Program-made: the position numbers and the translations under genes
Shown: positions 11,498 to 23,992 of the stretch, one piece after another
Position numbering within the stretch: the stretch's first letter is position 1
How the letters are laid out: each line of letters begins with the position of its first letter
From: Pseudeuparius sepicola
Lineage: Eukaryota > Arthropoda > Insecta > Coleoptera > Anthribidae
Length of the DNA stretch: 64,000 bases
NCBI GenBank assembly: GCA_963920635.1
Contig: OY987305.1
Span: 10,889,153-10,953,152, forward strand
Direction: 5' to 3'
Notes under the pieces: generated by a model
Told to the model about the DNA's origin: nothing
What the model saw: only the letters and a program-made list of their open reading frames with translations
Databases searched by the model: none

Positions 11498-12205
11498 TCC
11501 GTTAATCCATTTAATTTATAATTGGGTTTTTCGCCACCAAACTGATTGAAAGACAACTTTTTCAAGTTGCCTCGAAAATTCATAAATTCTTAACACTAAA
11601 TGAACGAAACTTTAAACGTGTAACTCAAAAAATAACTTCAACAAATTTGTTTTCTGAGCTTTCGGAGGATAAATCTTCCTCCTTTCTCAAAGATCATGTC
11701 ACGTCAAAGTGAAGTGACAGATTAATAAATTTCAGGTTAAAATGTCATGACAACAGAAACAATAGCCTAGCCACCCGCCTCATATTGTACCCTGTGTTTT
11801 ATCTAATTATCTATACTAACTTCTCTTTGAATAAGTGGCAATAATATTTTACTGAATTCCACTGAACATTCAGCAACACAGTTGCCCGTATGTCCTAGAA
11901 TAAATGCAGATTCTTTAATTTTTCGTCTATTTCCTACTTCTTCTTTTAGAATTGGTTTGGAACTATCCCACAATATCCTATGATTGTTATTAAAGGAATG
12001 TTCACATATTTTTGACTTCGAAATTTGATTTTGCCTGATATAATTTTTATGTTCTTTTAAACGAACGTTAAATGGCCTACAAGTCTCCCCAACATAGAAC
12101 TTTCCACATTCACAAGGAATTTTATAAATGCAATTTTTTGAACTTTGTAACTCATTAAATGTTAATGTTTTGATCAGAAACTTAATTGATCTAAGCAATA
12201 AAAGA
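11498..12205 (-). mobile_element. Penelope-like retroelement, 5'-truncated copy 2
   Basis: Same layout as 3092-3830: GIY-YIG end (11803-12198) plus a 3' untranslated region running to 11498. The outer end begins at ATCCATTTAATTT, a few bases short of copy 1. Copy 2 keeps the longer C-terminus. Confidence 0.82.
11803..12198 (-). pseudogene. Penelope-like GIY-YIG endonuclease domain
   Basis: Fragment of a Penelope-like ORF, open for 131 codons. Order: LRSIKFLIK linker, CIYKIPCECGKFYVGETCR (GIY-YIG core; the GET is the usual family form where copy 1 has GVT), RLKEHKNYIR, CEHSFNNNH, then ESAFIL and a tail ending VSIDN and a stop. The reverse transcriptase domain upstream is missing, so it cannot retrotranspose. 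It is about 90% similar to the 3416 fragment across the core and shows the intact C-terminus that copy 1 has lost. Confidence 0.87.
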
Positions 12206-12211
12206 AAGCTG

Positions 12212-12245
12212 TATAGGGTGATTCGGTTTTATTCTGGGGAAAATT
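12212..12245 (+). repeat. Family E end fragment
   Basis: TATAGGGTGATTCGGTTTTA resembles the start of the element at 30501. It lies directly beside Penelope copy 2. Confidence 0.45.
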
Positions 12246-13419
12246 GTGTAAGTATTTCTACATACACAATTTTCAAAAAGTTCTCAATTTACAAATTAAT
12301 AGTCAACACAATTCCAAACATGGGGTTTTTGAAGGATACAACTACAACATTCTATGAGTTCTAAGTATAAGCATAAAGAAAATCAGGTCAGAAGGTTACG
12401 AAGAAGAGAATCCCTTGTTAAAAGAGGGTGCACTGATTTGTTCCACACGTTAAAGGTTTATTCTTTTTCACTAAAATCTCTAAAATCTCAAATGTCTCAA
12501 CATGCAACACAAGACCTGCGAAAATAACAAAGACGATACCATATCGACAAGAACAACATATTTATAACTTAGTACAGTCAGCTCTAACCCTAGATCTCAA
12601 AAAATGGAGAAGCCCGAAAAGAAAACTGCATGCCAAATCGTAGCGGCGCTGAAACCGCGACAGGCTTATAAATGCCTACGCGTCATACTCTATTTATTAA
12701 TACAATGCTGTTTCCAACGAACCAAGTTTTAAGCTTCTAAATTGATCTAAATAACAAATAGGCAAGTCAAATTTCTCGATAATCACAATTACCGACCAAA
12801 TATACATTGTGATCCACTTCAAACTTGATTTAAGGGAGTAGGCAGGTAAAATAGTATTTCAACAATCACAGTCCAAACTTGTTGCCTTGGTTACCACCTT
12901 TATTGTTTAGCTTTCACAAATAAACTTGTCAGATACTGTCACTGATCAAGAATATTCTATCAGCTCCAAAAATCGCACTAAAATCAAGTTATAACTTCAA
13001 CTTACTTACAAATGGAAGACTGGAGAATACTCTAGAATATTCCTGGAAAATGATAGTTCTACAAATCATAAAGTTCCAGAAAATTTCTAGAAAACTTAAG
13101 AAAGCTCTACAACGAAAAAATGAAAAACTAAAAGAAAGGGGGGCCCTGGGGACCACAGGCCAACAAAGTTGTAATGGAAAATGCCTTCAAACTAATCTTA
13201 AAAATTATAAAGCTGCGTAAGTAGAATACCGAAACCTTATTAGGAGGAGGAACCTTATTAAAATATATATACCTATCTATTTTTTTACTCAATGCCGAAA
13301 CATAAAATTTATCTGCCAAATTTTTGAGTAGGTTAGGAAACAGTGCAATCGTGTTCATTTAAAGCTGATATAACAAAACTGTAGAGGCATTTTTCGTTAC
13401 AATAGGTATTTAAATCGCG
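12246..13419. other. Gene-free stretch
   Basis: AT-rich sequence with short frames on both strands, none recognisable. 12770-12860 has a weak likeness to the start of family G (GTGATCCACTTCAAACTTG against GTGACCCACTTCAAACCGG at 33510). Confidence 0.3.
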
Positions 13420-14135
13420 ATTTTCATTGGTTTCTACAATTTTCATTGTTCGATATTTTTTAATAAAATTTGGTACAAACCCGTTTTAAGGGATGCCCAA
13501 CCCAGTGGCGTGGTCAGAATTTTATAAAAATATGCCTAATATAATTTGTCCAATTTTGATCCAAAAAATATGTCGTCATAGGCCTTAGTTTTTAAAATCA
13601 AATATGCCGATTTGCCCTACAGTATAATTTTTATTTAAAATCTGACACCTCATACCAAATTTGAACAAAAAATATACAGGGGGTCCATTTTACAGATTGA
13701 CAAAGTAGAGCAAAATAGGAATTTTATATAGGCATCTGGGGAGTTTAGTGTATCAAGGAATCCCCTCAAAACAGTTGAATGGTTAACTCGGTCATTCAAA
13801 TTGTTGATCATCAAAGATTCAATACAAAAATATAAAGGGTAGATATTTTTATCTAGGCCGTCTCAAAATGCTGAATTTTTATGAAAATTTATACGGGTCA
13901 AGGGTGCTCTGGAATTATTGAAAAACATCAATAAAAAAATTTACAAAATGCCAAACAACAAATAAACACAATTTAAATTATAGGACCTTTATCATTAAAG
14001 TCACTGTCTAAGATGATACATTTTCTGTGCGTTAGCTGTTTGGCTGTGGCACACTATAGCCACTTTAACTTCTGTATTTGTAGACTTAGTTCGTTTATAG
14101 TGTCTGGGGCGGTTTTGATATACTTGATTTTTGAC
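13420..14135. repeat. Family G palindromic element, end-truncated
   Basis: Shares with the intact copy 62315-63555 the blocks TCCCCTCAAAACAGTTGAAT, GTCACTGTCTAAGATGATAC and CTTAGTTCGTTTATAGTG; its flank (CCCGTTTTAAGGGATGCCC, then AATATGCCTAATAT) matches 33640-34210 instead. It is therefore a mosaic or an intermediate member. The 75-codon frame at 14013 is inside it and is not a gene. Confidence 0.65.
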
Positions 14136-15628
14136 ACGTTTCAAAAAGTTCGTATTCAGGATCACAGAGAATGCATTTTTTTCAACCGATTATCGTTTGC
14201 CTGCTGTGCCGATACAACACCCCTCTATAGACAGAAGTAAGTTTACTGAAAGAAGAGAGAAGCCAGCCGAATGCGCGTCAGTGTTGACAGATGACCTGAT
14301 GTTAAATCGCTAGATCAAAGTTAAAAAATCGGTATACGTATAAAAAGTGGCAAAAACGGGGGAGATATACAGATTAAACACGATAGCAACTCAAATAAAA
14401 AAATATTTTTAATTTTATATAAAATCATATTATACCAAAGAAGTCAGGGCCTAATACAGGTACCTAAGACCTAAGACAAAAAAAAAACAATCAGAGAGCG
14501 GCATCCTTCGTTTATTTTTTTTTTGTATTGGAATTGTGAGGTTTTTAGAAAAGCCGGCGGATAATTGCGAATTGTGCATTTTTAATTATTGTTACCTCAA
14601 TTTGTTTAGTTGACGATATTAGTTTGGATATAGTTTTTAGTTGCTTCATAAAATATAAGAATTCAATAGAATACTGAGATCATAAGACAGAGATCTACCG
14701 GACGGCTTTTCCGATTGAGGCGTGCTTCCGCATACGAAAGGCCCATCCCATATACTAAAAAAAATCCAAGGGCTTCCTATTCGAACGCCCTTCTATAAGG
14801 GCTCGGGCTCTTAATCGTCCGAGACCCTACGCGAAATTTGGAATCGAGAAATCGAAAACTGCTCCCGCTAGCCAATCTGAAAGAGAGCGTTAGGTACGTA
14901 CATACATACCACATTTTTCAGAAGCGGATGCCATATAACGCCTATATAAGGCCGGCATAGGCTTTATAACAAGAGGGGTAAATTTATCTAACGAAGATGT
15001 CGGTTCAAAGTCGTTGTTTACAAAGCGATTAGTCAAATTAAATAAATGTCCTGTAGCTTTCATGAGAATCTAACTTAGACGAAAGGGTGCCTCCTCGTCG
15101 GGGTTTCATTGCACCCTTTAAGATCCTCTGCCATTATTCCTTATGCAAATGAACCCGATCTATTTGACGACAAATTATTCACGGTTACGGGGCCAACGCA
15201 CCGCATACAAATTGATTTTTGACTCCCCTGGTAATTTTTTATTTATGAACTTTGGATTTGCATCCGGCGGTAATTTGTCATTAGGACCATTGAAATGCGG
15301 ACAAACAAACAGTGCCTCAAAACGTAATCGGCAAATGCATCACGGCACTTTGGTTGCAGGCTCCGCATTCTAAATCGTTCGAACTGGTGCATACATCAAG
15401 CCAGAATAAAATAAAAAAGTGGGATGAACTAATGGGACCGTTTCAATTTGTATAATTGTTCGTAGGGCGGTCCGGGAGAACACTAATTTTTCTGCTGGAA
15501 GGAGGACCGTTGAGCCTTTTTGTTTAGCCATAAATCGTTTCCCTAAAACGGCAAAATAATAACCTCCTCATTGCGCCCACGACATGCAGCCTCTTGATGT
15601 GACCTTTATATGGCGCCATTAAGTACTT
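14136..15628. other. Gene-free stretch with GC island (14700-15400)
   Basis: The island has direct CpG-rich sequence and a 76-codon frame at 15143 without motif. No terminal repeats or splice-bounded exons. Possibly host sequence. Confidence 0.3.
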
Positions 15629-16475
15629 TCTATAGTGAAGAAGTAAGAAAGTGGACGCGCCAAAATCCTGGTATAGAAGTGTCACAATTTATGAAGTGGG
15701 AAAACTTTTCGGGGATGCGTTCGTAAAAGCAACTACTATGGAGACTGCAATTAACGTATTCAGAAAGACAGGAATATATCCACTTGATCCAGGAGTTTAT
15801 GCTGATTGGATGTTCGCTCCATCCGAAACAACAGAGAGGCAACTGAATTGCCAAGAAAATGATATAGAATCCACAGAAAATGGACATAGAGAATTACCCC
15901 TGGAAGAAGAGCAAACTCGTCCCTCAACTCCCACAGTTTCAAATTTAGATGAAAGTTCCAAGGAAAATATTTCTAATGCTTCACATTCTCCACAGTCACA
16001 ACGGGCTACCATAAAAGTGCTAACTCCTTCAACATCACGGGCTTTGTCTCCACAGCCAAGTTGTCCAGAGGCAACAAGAAAACCAGCAACTAATAATAAA
16101 AGGAAAAGAGGTAAAGCTGCAGTGCTGACTTCATCTCCTTACAAAACGGAGTTGGAGCAAGAACTGAATAAGAACAATTCAAATAAAAGATGTGTGAAGA
16201 AATTAAATATGGATGAGGACGGAAAAGCAAATGAAGTTACTGACAAAATATCAAAATTGAAGAAAAAGTTATAAAGAGAGCTAGAGAAGAGTCTGATAGT
16301 TCAGAGGAATTGGATGAGGCTTGCATCTATATTGTGACGATTTGTATTCAAACTAGAAATCAAAAGAAGGTTGGATAAGATGCTCCAATTGTAAGAAGTG
16401 GTCCCATGAAGCCTCTGTAGTGGATGTGACGACAATGAGGATTTTTTTATTTGTGACTTTTGTTCGTGAAGGTGA
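15629..16475 (+). pseudogene. Pogo-like (DDE_1) transposase, C-terminal part with zinc-finger tail
   Basis: 3' part of a pogo/Tigger-type transposase as found in many insects. EEVRKWTRQNPG (15634 on) shifts frame into YEVGKLFGDAFVKA, then FRKTGIYPLDPGVYADWMF, the conserved end of the DDE_1 region. The long open part (207 codons from 15651) goes on with a Ser/Pro-rich and basic low-complexity linker. After a stop near 16272, frameshifted pieces give EESDSSEELDEAC, CDDLYS, GWIRCSNCKKWSHEA and then CDDNEDFF / ICDFC in another frame: a PHD-like Cys4-His-Cys3 finger that is typical of this group. The catalytic core upstream is missing, so it is inactive. The ATG at 15651 is an internal chance start. 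Subterminal repeats follow at 16596-16830. Confidence 0.82.
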
Positions 16476-16589
16476 CATTAAATAATGTTATCATGAACTA
16501 TATTATTTATTGTTTTATTCCATGTTTCCATAATGCATTGGCATTTCCAAATAAAAATTGAAGAAACACAGCCTACGATTTTGAAGACT

Positions 16590-16830
16590 TTTATACCACC
16601 CGATTTTATCAGATTTACCACCCGGTTTTATCATACCAGTCTGATAAAATCGGGTACTTTGCAACTTTTTATATATAGATACAGATAATACTAAAAAGTT
16701 TAATAGAAATATCAAAGTATCAAACGAAACTAGAGTAGTTTCTCTACAATTTGAGACAAAAACATTATGTTTTTTTCCCAAAGTAATTCGAAATATGAAC
16801 ATTTTTTCAACTGATACCTGGTTTTATCTT
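16590..16830. repeat. Clustered motif CCCGATTTTATCA
   Basis: Copies of (A)CCCGRTTTTATCA occur at about 16599 and 16621 on the plus strand, at about 16642 inverted (TGATAAAATCGGGT), and a weaker ACCTGGTTTTATC at 16816. They sit just 3' of the pogo-like fragment, where subterminal transposase-binding repeats would be expected. Confidence 0.55.
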
Positions 16831-18571
16831 TTATGTTAAGTTAATGAATTTCCTATCAAATAACAGTTTAATTACAAAATTGCAATAGTTGTTAAAAGTT
16901 TAGTGCGAATGTGACAGCATTTGCAATAGCAGCAAAAGCAAGTTGTGAGTTCAAAGGCCAAATGACACAGCATCTAAGCGCTGGGAAGATCTCGAATTTT
17001 TTATGTTAGAAGATAAGAATAGAAAGCTATAAACTAAAGACGAATCAAGTCAATTCCCTACATACCTTTATTTGTTTAGTATTATATTATTTTATTTTGA
17101 GAAGAGTACCAGGATCTGTCGATATACATCTCATGCAAACGTCAAAAAAGTCTGTTTTTGTGTCCTTTCCTTTATTTGCATATAAAATAATAATTAAGCC
17201 ATTGTTTTATTTACACATCTAGAACAAGCTGCATTATGTTTAAGTTCGATAAATAAATAAAGATGGTAAATTAAATCTTGCGTATTGTGTATAGAAATAA
17301 AACTGATGGTCGCTGTATCTGCAGAAATTTTTGTATAGCTGACATTCTTGTTACATTTTTACGCTCCCGGCGGCGTACTTGATGAGAGCTGATACAAATG
17401 GTTTATAGCATAATTCCAGCGGAGCGGTCTTTCTTAAATAATGACCCTGGCGAGGAAGGGCGAAAAAGCCGCCCCCTCTATCTTGTTTCCATGTTTTCAT
17501 TTTGGGCAACGTAAGTGATAAGCGCGCCGAAATGTCCATCTGTTCGAATGGCCTTTTACTCCGCAATCTCAAGTCGCAACGAGCTTAGTGTCTCTCCTTT
17601 TTATGGTGAAAAAATCTCCTTCCAGATCTCTGATGAAATTAAACGCCGAGTTTTAATGTTCATTGGGTGGAAAAAGTTCATATCGCCCTCAGTGGCGCAC
17701 AATGGGAAGTTGGAACTGGTAAGCCGATATGCTCATTTGCATCTGGCTTTGTTAGGGGTGGCCTTGTGGAACGGTCTATTTTAATGTTCTTGCATTTTTA
17801 TCTGTCAGATGCATTACATGTTTATGTTCTGAAGAGTCTAACAGTAAAACGGCGGTCTCGTATAGCGAAATCAGAATATTTGATTATACGGCTGGGCCAT
17901 GTGCATGCTCAATCGTTCTCAGGAAAATTTTAACTTAACAATATATGCCATAATACACAACCAACCCATTGTAAAGCACACTTATAGAAATGAGAATGCC
18001 CAACGTGGCGATTCGTCTCTTTTCTGGGATGTGGTGGCCCCAAGCCACCACTACCCAGAGTAAACTCCTAAAGATATCATGGATAGAAACGTGTTATTTT
18101 AATTGAATAAAACTGGCATATTTAAAAGAGAGAAACATGAAACCTGCTCAGACCCGCCACTGGGTGTCGCCCCCTCAAAATAAAAGTACACCGCGTGGCG
18201 CTCTACGTCGACGGTCGCCGCCAAAAAGGGAATTTAATTAAGTAAAATTACACTGCTTGTACTTTAATTATGTTAGTATCAGAGTTTTTACGGGGAGTCT
18301 CGGGAGAGACCCCTCGACGGTTCGCACTTCGGGGCGCGATGCGCGCCTCAGCGATCAAAGGTGGCCGGGGACGCGCCACAGCCACGCTAGATCGGTCAGC
18401 ATAATGGGGGGAGGTAATAAAAAAAGCGGCGACGCCGGCGGGCCTGCGCCACTTCGAGATATTGCGCTTGAATCAAATTAGGAGCGAGCCAAAGGAATTT
18501 TTGCCCCCCCTGGTCCGGGATATCCGAAAATCCGGATGAGTCGTGATCACTATCAGACGCCACCCGCATTA
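16831..18571. other. Gene-free stretch with GC islands (17350-17880, 18000-18560)
   Basis: Short frames on both strands (73-89 codons) show no recognisable domain. The islands have CpG and look unique within the window. No element termini. Confidence 0.3.
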
Positions 18572-19256
18572 TACAGCGTGTTTCATTAAGGTTGAAGAGG
18601 TAGGTACCATAATATCTCAGGAATTAATAGTCCTGGAACTTTGGGAAAAAATCTACTTAAGTAATGTGGTCACTAAAAATCGCTGGAAATTATTTTTAAG
18701 AGCGTAGGTTAGTCGCTAGGGGGCGTATTCGAAACAGTAAATTTGAAAAATGAGTTTTCTCAAAAAGTTACTAATAAATGTATATAAAAATTATTTTTCT
18801 TGAAATTGGCAGTAAAGTGTCCCAAAATCGTCATTAAAAGCACAGAAATCGTACACTAATGGGCTACATTATTGTACGATTTTTTCAATAAGTAGGCCTT
18901 GGCGAGATGTAAACATCAAAGTAACGTCGGACGTGGAGAAATCGCCCGTCAAAAGTGACCAAATGTTCAAAACGTTCAAAACCCATTTAACTTTTCGTAC
19001 ACATTGCGAAATTGTTTCCTATAGAAGCGCAATTATTCAGTATACATATTTTAGTAAATTTGAATATCAATAGATTTGTTGTGTAGGCTGCACAAGAAGC
19101 AGCAGTTTGGTTTTTCTGTACGAAGATGCCGTGTCTTGTCTCACTTGACCTAGGTAGAGCGATCGTCAAAGTCAAGCAACGCCGCGCGTAGTCGGTTCAT
19201 GGACGGGTGATACCTTATTATTATTTTCTTGCCTTTCGATTTCAAAAAATATATAA

Positions 19257-19353
19257 TATGTACCTCGGCACTGAAGTTCTTTTTATGATTCGTGTGGTTT
19301 ATTTAAATTCGACATGAGTCATAAAAAGTTGAACTTCAGTGCCTTGGTACATA
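19257..19353. repeat. Inverted repeat, 31-bp arms
   Basis: ATGTACCTCGGCACTGAAGT and ACTTCAGTGCCTTGGTACAT bound a spacer of about 35 bp. It lies in the extra segment of the family C left arm and could be its own small element. Confidence 0.6.
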
Positions 19354-20075
19354 AATAACTATTATTGCACTCTTCAGCAAATTCTGAACAATTTTCGCTA
19401 ACAATTTTTTTGCTCTGGCTCTTCAAATAGAGGTGAAACGGGCAGATAAACCTTGACTTGAAAAAATGCTGCTAACTCTGGTTTGGCTTAAGCGAATTGG
19501 TTGGATTTGGGCTTGTTAAAGAGAGCTTTCCTTCTTCTATCAAATGATTGTCCAGTAAGGTTATTTCGAATTTCGTGGTCACCGTTAGAGGGCGCAATTT
19601 GAAAAATTTCCCTTTTATTACAATTTTCTCAGAAATTTTAAATGCAATGATATATTTATTCTGTTAGAATCGAAAAGTAAATTAAATTCACAACAAAAAA
19701 TACCCAAGGTTGAAATCGATATCTTCATTAGTTTCGGAGTTATCGACAAAAGAAGGTAGGTATTTGTTATCAAAGATTTCCGTGGTCAAGCATGCGATGA
19801 AATAAATAAAAATCTGCTTGAGCTTTTCGTAAATTTCTATTTTTCTCACTTTTTATTCCGTTAAACGTATTTCTAATTTACTTACCTTACCTGTCGTATT
19901 GACATGAAATTATCGGGGAAATCATCTATAGTAAGCCATGAAACAAAATCGTTTGGTTTCTAGGGAAGCAAAAAAGTACCTAAACGTCACACGAATCAAG
20001 CTTTAATAAGTATTTTGTCAAATCTTGGATTTTTGTAAATTTTGAGTTAAAATTGTGTGTTGCATTTATTTAAAA

Positions 20076-20204
20076 ATGCCTTATACGAATGCCGAGGCTT
20101 ACGATATGCTTGCCGTATATTTTCAATATTTTGAACATGCTCCACTTGCTGAAGGTGAATACGCTGTCAGGTACCAAACGATTCTGTTTCATGGCTTACT
20201 AGAT
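20076..20204 (+). pseudogene. DUF4817-type transposase N-terminus in the palindrome loop
   Basis: The ATG at 20076 opens a frame starting MPYTNAEAYDMLAVYFQYFE and then APLAEGEYAVRYQ, the helix-turn-helix start (DUF4817) of a mariner/IS630-type transposase widespread in insects. After YQ the frame runs into the inverted arm (TILFHGLLDD is antisense arm, not protein), so only about 40 residues are real. In copy 2 the same gene start is on the minus strand at 23034-23142 with the same breakpoint. No catalytic domain is present; a mariner-type DDE remnant exists separately at 38099-39285. Confidence 0.75.
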
Positions 20205-20436
20205 GATTTCCGAGATAATTTTATATCAATACGACAGGTAAGGTAAGTAAATTAGAAATACGTTTAACGGAATAAGAAGTGAGAAAAATAGCAATTTACG
20301 AAAAGCTCAAGCAGATTTTTATTTATTTAATGGCATGCGTGACCACGGAAATCTTTGACAACAAATAGGTACCTACCTTCTTCTTTCAAATATCATGTTA
20401 ATAATAATTATTCTATGGGCGATAACTCAGAAACTA

Positions 20437-20781
20437 TAGTAAAATCGAGCAATCCGTACGCCTGGCGTAAATAAAACCACGTGTTCAATGACGATCCGCG
20501 ATTGGTCGGTAGGCTATAAAGTTTCATCCGACTCGGCAACAGGGACGTGCTCGATCGCAAAAGTGTAGATATTCGGTTTTATCTTGTTGTTTTCAGCTAT
20601 TTAGACACTGCCACAAATAATTTTATCGATGTTTTGAACCATTTTAATTAAGCCAATAATTCTTGTCTCAAATATTTTGATGTACACAATTGTAAGACTA
20701 AACCTCCGTGCGGCTATGGCAGATATTTCAACGCACGTGGTCTTGTTTACGCCAGGCGTTAAGAGTTGCTCGATTTTAGTA
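20437..20781. mobile_element. Nested MITE, 345 bp, TA target duplication
   Basis: Terminal inverted repeats TAGTAAAATCGAGCAA and TTGCTCGATTTTAGTA (one mismatch) with TA on both sides (20435-20436 and 20782-20783). The empty site GAAACTAATGAAGATATC is present at 23464-23482 in copy 2 of the host palindrome, which proves the insertion. Next inside are a second inverted pair, CGCCTGGCGTAAA and TTTACGCCAGGCG. A truncated relative is at 7147-7447. Confidence 0.92.
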
Positions 20782-21351
20782 TAATGAAGATATCGATTCG
20801 AACCTTTGGTATTTTTTGTTGTAAATTTAATCTAATTTTCGATTACAACAGAATAAATATACCATTGCATTTAAAATTTCGGAAAAAATTGTAATAAAAG
20901 GGAAATTTTTCAAATTGCGCCCTCTAGCGGTGACCATGAAATTCGACATAACCTTACTGGAAAATCATTTGATAGAAGAAGGCAAGCTTTGGTTGAATTT
21001 GGTCGAATTTGGGCTTGTTGAAGAGGCAACAAGCCCAAATTCGACCAATACGATTAAGCCAAACCAGAGTTAGCAGCATTTTTTCAAGTCAAGGTTTATC
21101 CGCCCGAAAATTATCAAGAATTTGCTGAAGAGTGCAATACAATTATTTTTGATAAACCTTTATTAGTCATTTTTTGAGTAAACTCATTTTTCAAATTTAC
21201 TGTTTCGAATACGCGGTCGAACTACGAAGTTAAAAACAATTTCCAGCGATTTTTCGTGACCGCATTACTTAAGAAGATTTTTTTCCCAAAGCTCCAAGAC
21301 TATTAATTCCTGAGATATAGTACCTCTTCACCCTTAATGAAACATATTCTA

Positions 21352-22211
21352 CAAGCCGGCTGGCTGAAACTGAAACAAATATCTGCAAACGCCTCAATAC
21401 TTTGTAATACTATAGAGCAACGTCAAGCGCTTGCTGCGTTGCTACCTGTCGATTAATGCCGGCGACGGCCCGGACAAGCTGAACCGCCGGGCCGTGTCAC
21501 GTGAAAGAGGCGTGCAAATGTTTTTATCGATTTAGTGAGAAGTAGCTTTAAGAAATTCCAGAAATCGGAGAGTGCGACTGGAACGGAATAAAAGTGACTG
21601 CAGCTTCCCATTGTAATTAAATTAATCCGTGTAACTTATTGGACTCCCCCGGCTTATATCTTTTACGATTCGGTCGTTTTATTTAACTTTTGCGCGAGCT
21701 CCGAAGGGTTCGCAATCACTAACGGGCGAGGCGACGAATTGCAATTACAGAGATAACTAGTCGGTGGCGACAATTTAAAAAGGCGATAAAGGAGTGGGAT
21801 AACGAGAGGGTGAGCCCAACCCTACGTTACCTGGTCCGTGTAGATTTACAAAGGCCTCCCTAAAACACCGTAATTACCCGGGAATATTTCTTCGGCTTAA
21901 CCCTCTTTAAACTTGTAACTTGATTTCTTCTATTACGTTTGGGGAGCGGGCCTTGCACCGGTGACTCACTCCGGATGCCTCCGGATTTTCACTTCGAGGA
22001 GTGGGTTAATTAAAAAAACAGGCAAATGTTACAGCTGCTGATTATCTCCGATATAATGATAAAATCCAACGATATATAGGTACAACATTACTGAAGGCAA
22101 CTTGTTTTGTTTCATGATTTTAAAAATATGTTATTCTTGGCGCATTCAAGGTTTCCAGTTTTTTTATAAGATTTAGATTATTTTGTAAATATAAGTATCT
22201 CAAAGCGTATA
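21352..22211. other. Gene-free GC island
   Basis: CpG-rich, non-repetitive, no frame of length or splice-bounded exon. Lies between the two family C copies; probably host sequence. Confidence 0.35.
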
Positions 22212-23990
22212 TACAGGGTGTTTCATTAAGGGTAAAGAGGTACCATATCTCAGGAATTAATAGTCCTGGAGCTTTGGGAAAAAAATCTTAAGTAATGTGG
22301 TCAAAAGAAATCGCTGGAAATTATTTTCAAATTCGTAGTTAGGCCGCTAGGGGGCGTATTCGAAACAGTAAATTTGAAAAATGAGTTTTCTGCAAATTTT
22401 GAACAATTTTCGTTAAGGATTTTTTGCTCTAGCTCTTCAAATAAAGGTGAAACGAGCGGATAAACCTTGACGTGAAAAAATGCCTGTAACTTCGGTTTGG
22501 CTTAACCGAATTCATCGAATCTGGGCTTATTGAAGAGAGCTTTCCTTCTTCTATCAAATGATTATCCAGTAAGGTCATTTCGAATTTCGTAGTCACCGCT
22601 AGAGGGCGCAATTTGAAAAATTTCCCTTTTATTACAATTTTCGCCGAAATTTTAAATACAATGACATATTTATTCTGTTATAATCGAAAAGTAGATTAAA
22701 TTTACAACAAAAAATACCCAAGGTTCAAATCGATATCTTCATTAGTTTCGGAGTTATCGCCAAAAGAATAATTATTAAGAAAGAAGAAGGTACTTAAGTA
22801 TTTGTTATCATAGATTTCCGTGGTCAAGCATGCCATGAAATAAATAAAAATCTACTTGTGCTTTTCGTAAATTGCTATTTTTCTCACTTTTTAGTTTAAA
22901 TTAATTAAATGATTAATTAAATTAGTTAATTAAACGTATTTCTAATTTACTTTACTTACCTTACCTGTCGTATCTCGTATCGATTTGAAATTACCTCGGA
23001 AATCATCTAGTAAGCCATGAAACAAAATCGTTTGGTACCTGACAGCGTATTCACGTTCCGCAAGTGAGCATGCATGTTCAAAATATTTATAATATACGGC
23101 AAGTATATCGTAAGCGTAAGCCTCGTCATTCGTTTAAGGCATTTTTTAATAAATGCAACACGCACAATTTTAACTCAAAATTTACAAAAATCCAAGATTT
23201 GACACAACACAATACTTAGATTCATGTGACGTTTACTTTTTTGCTTCCCTAGAAACCAAACGATTTTGTTTCATGGCTTACTAGATAATTTCCGAGATAA
23301 TTTCATATCAATATGACGGGTAAGGTGAGTAAATTAGAAATACGTTTAACGGAATAAAAAGTGAGAAAAATAGCAATTTATGGCATATTTGACCAAGGAA
23401 ATCTTTGATAACAAATACTTACCTTCTTCTTTCTTAATAATTATTCTTTTGGCGATAACTCCGAAACTAATGAAGATATCGATTTGAACCTTGGGTATTT
23501 TTTGTTGTAAATTTAATCTACTTTTCGATTATAACAGAATAAATATGTCATCGCATTTAAAATTTCGGAGAAAATTGTAATAAAAGGGAAATTTTTCAAA
23601 TTGCACCCTCTAGCGATGACCACGAAATTCGAAATGACCCTACTGGACAATCATTTGAAAGAAGGAGGAAAGCTCTCTTCAACAAGCCCAAATTCAACCA
23701 ATTCGGTTAAGCCAAACCGAAGTTACAGGCATTTTTTCAAGTCAAGGTTTATCCGCCAGTTTCACCTCTATTTGAAGAGACAGAGCAAAAAATCTTTAAC
23801 GAAAATTGTTCGGAATTTGCTAAAGAGTACAAAAAAAAAATTTTTGATATACCTTTATTAGTCATTTTTTTAAGAAAACTCATTTTTCAAATTTACTGTT
23901 TCATTACTTAATAATATTTTTTTCCCAAAGCTCCAGGATTATTAATTTTTGAGATACGGTACCCCTTCACCCTTAATGAGACACCCTGTA
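22212..23990. mobile_element. Palindromic element, family C, copy 2 (1.78 kb)
   Basis: TACAGGGTGTTTCATTAAGG at the start and its inverse ending CACCCTGTA at 23990, flanked by TA on each side. Arms of about 750 bp surround a loop of about 250 bp (23030-23260). It lacks the extra segment and the MITE seen in copy 1, so it is closer to the ancestral form. Frames at 22429-22611 and 23601-23861 are arm sequence read in opposite senses. Confidence 0.92.
23034..23142 (-). pseudogene. DUF4817-type transposase N-terminus, copy 2 loop
   Basis: Reads MP, stop, TNDEAYAYDILAVYYKYFEHA and then ERECAVRYQ with one small frame change, homologous to 20076-20204. It ends at the same junction (TACCAAACGATT) with the arm. 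Broken by a stop at codon 3 and an indel, so non-functional. Confidence 0.7.
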
Positions 23991-23992
23991 TA

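Larger units (their letters stand above)
18572..21351. mobile_element. Palindromic element, family C, copy 1 (2.8 kb)
   Basis: Begins TACAGCGTGTTTCATTAAGG after TA and ends with the inverse (CTTCACCCTTAATGAAACAT...). Arms of about 1.2 kb are inverted copies, for example AGAGGGCGCAATTTG near 19590 against CAAATTGCGCCCTCTAG near 20915. The loop (about 19965-20185) holds the start of a transposase. The left arm contains extra sequence (about 18779-19355) and the right arm a MITE (20437-20781), so this is a nested structure. Not autonomous. Confidence 0.9.

Noticed and set aside
11154..11549. 131-codon frame in a GC island
   Set aside because: Runs into a Penelope 3' end; no motif or splice support for the upstream part.
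15797..16012. Minus-strand frames across 15630-16012
   Set aside because: Shadows of the pogo-like transposase open on the plus strand.
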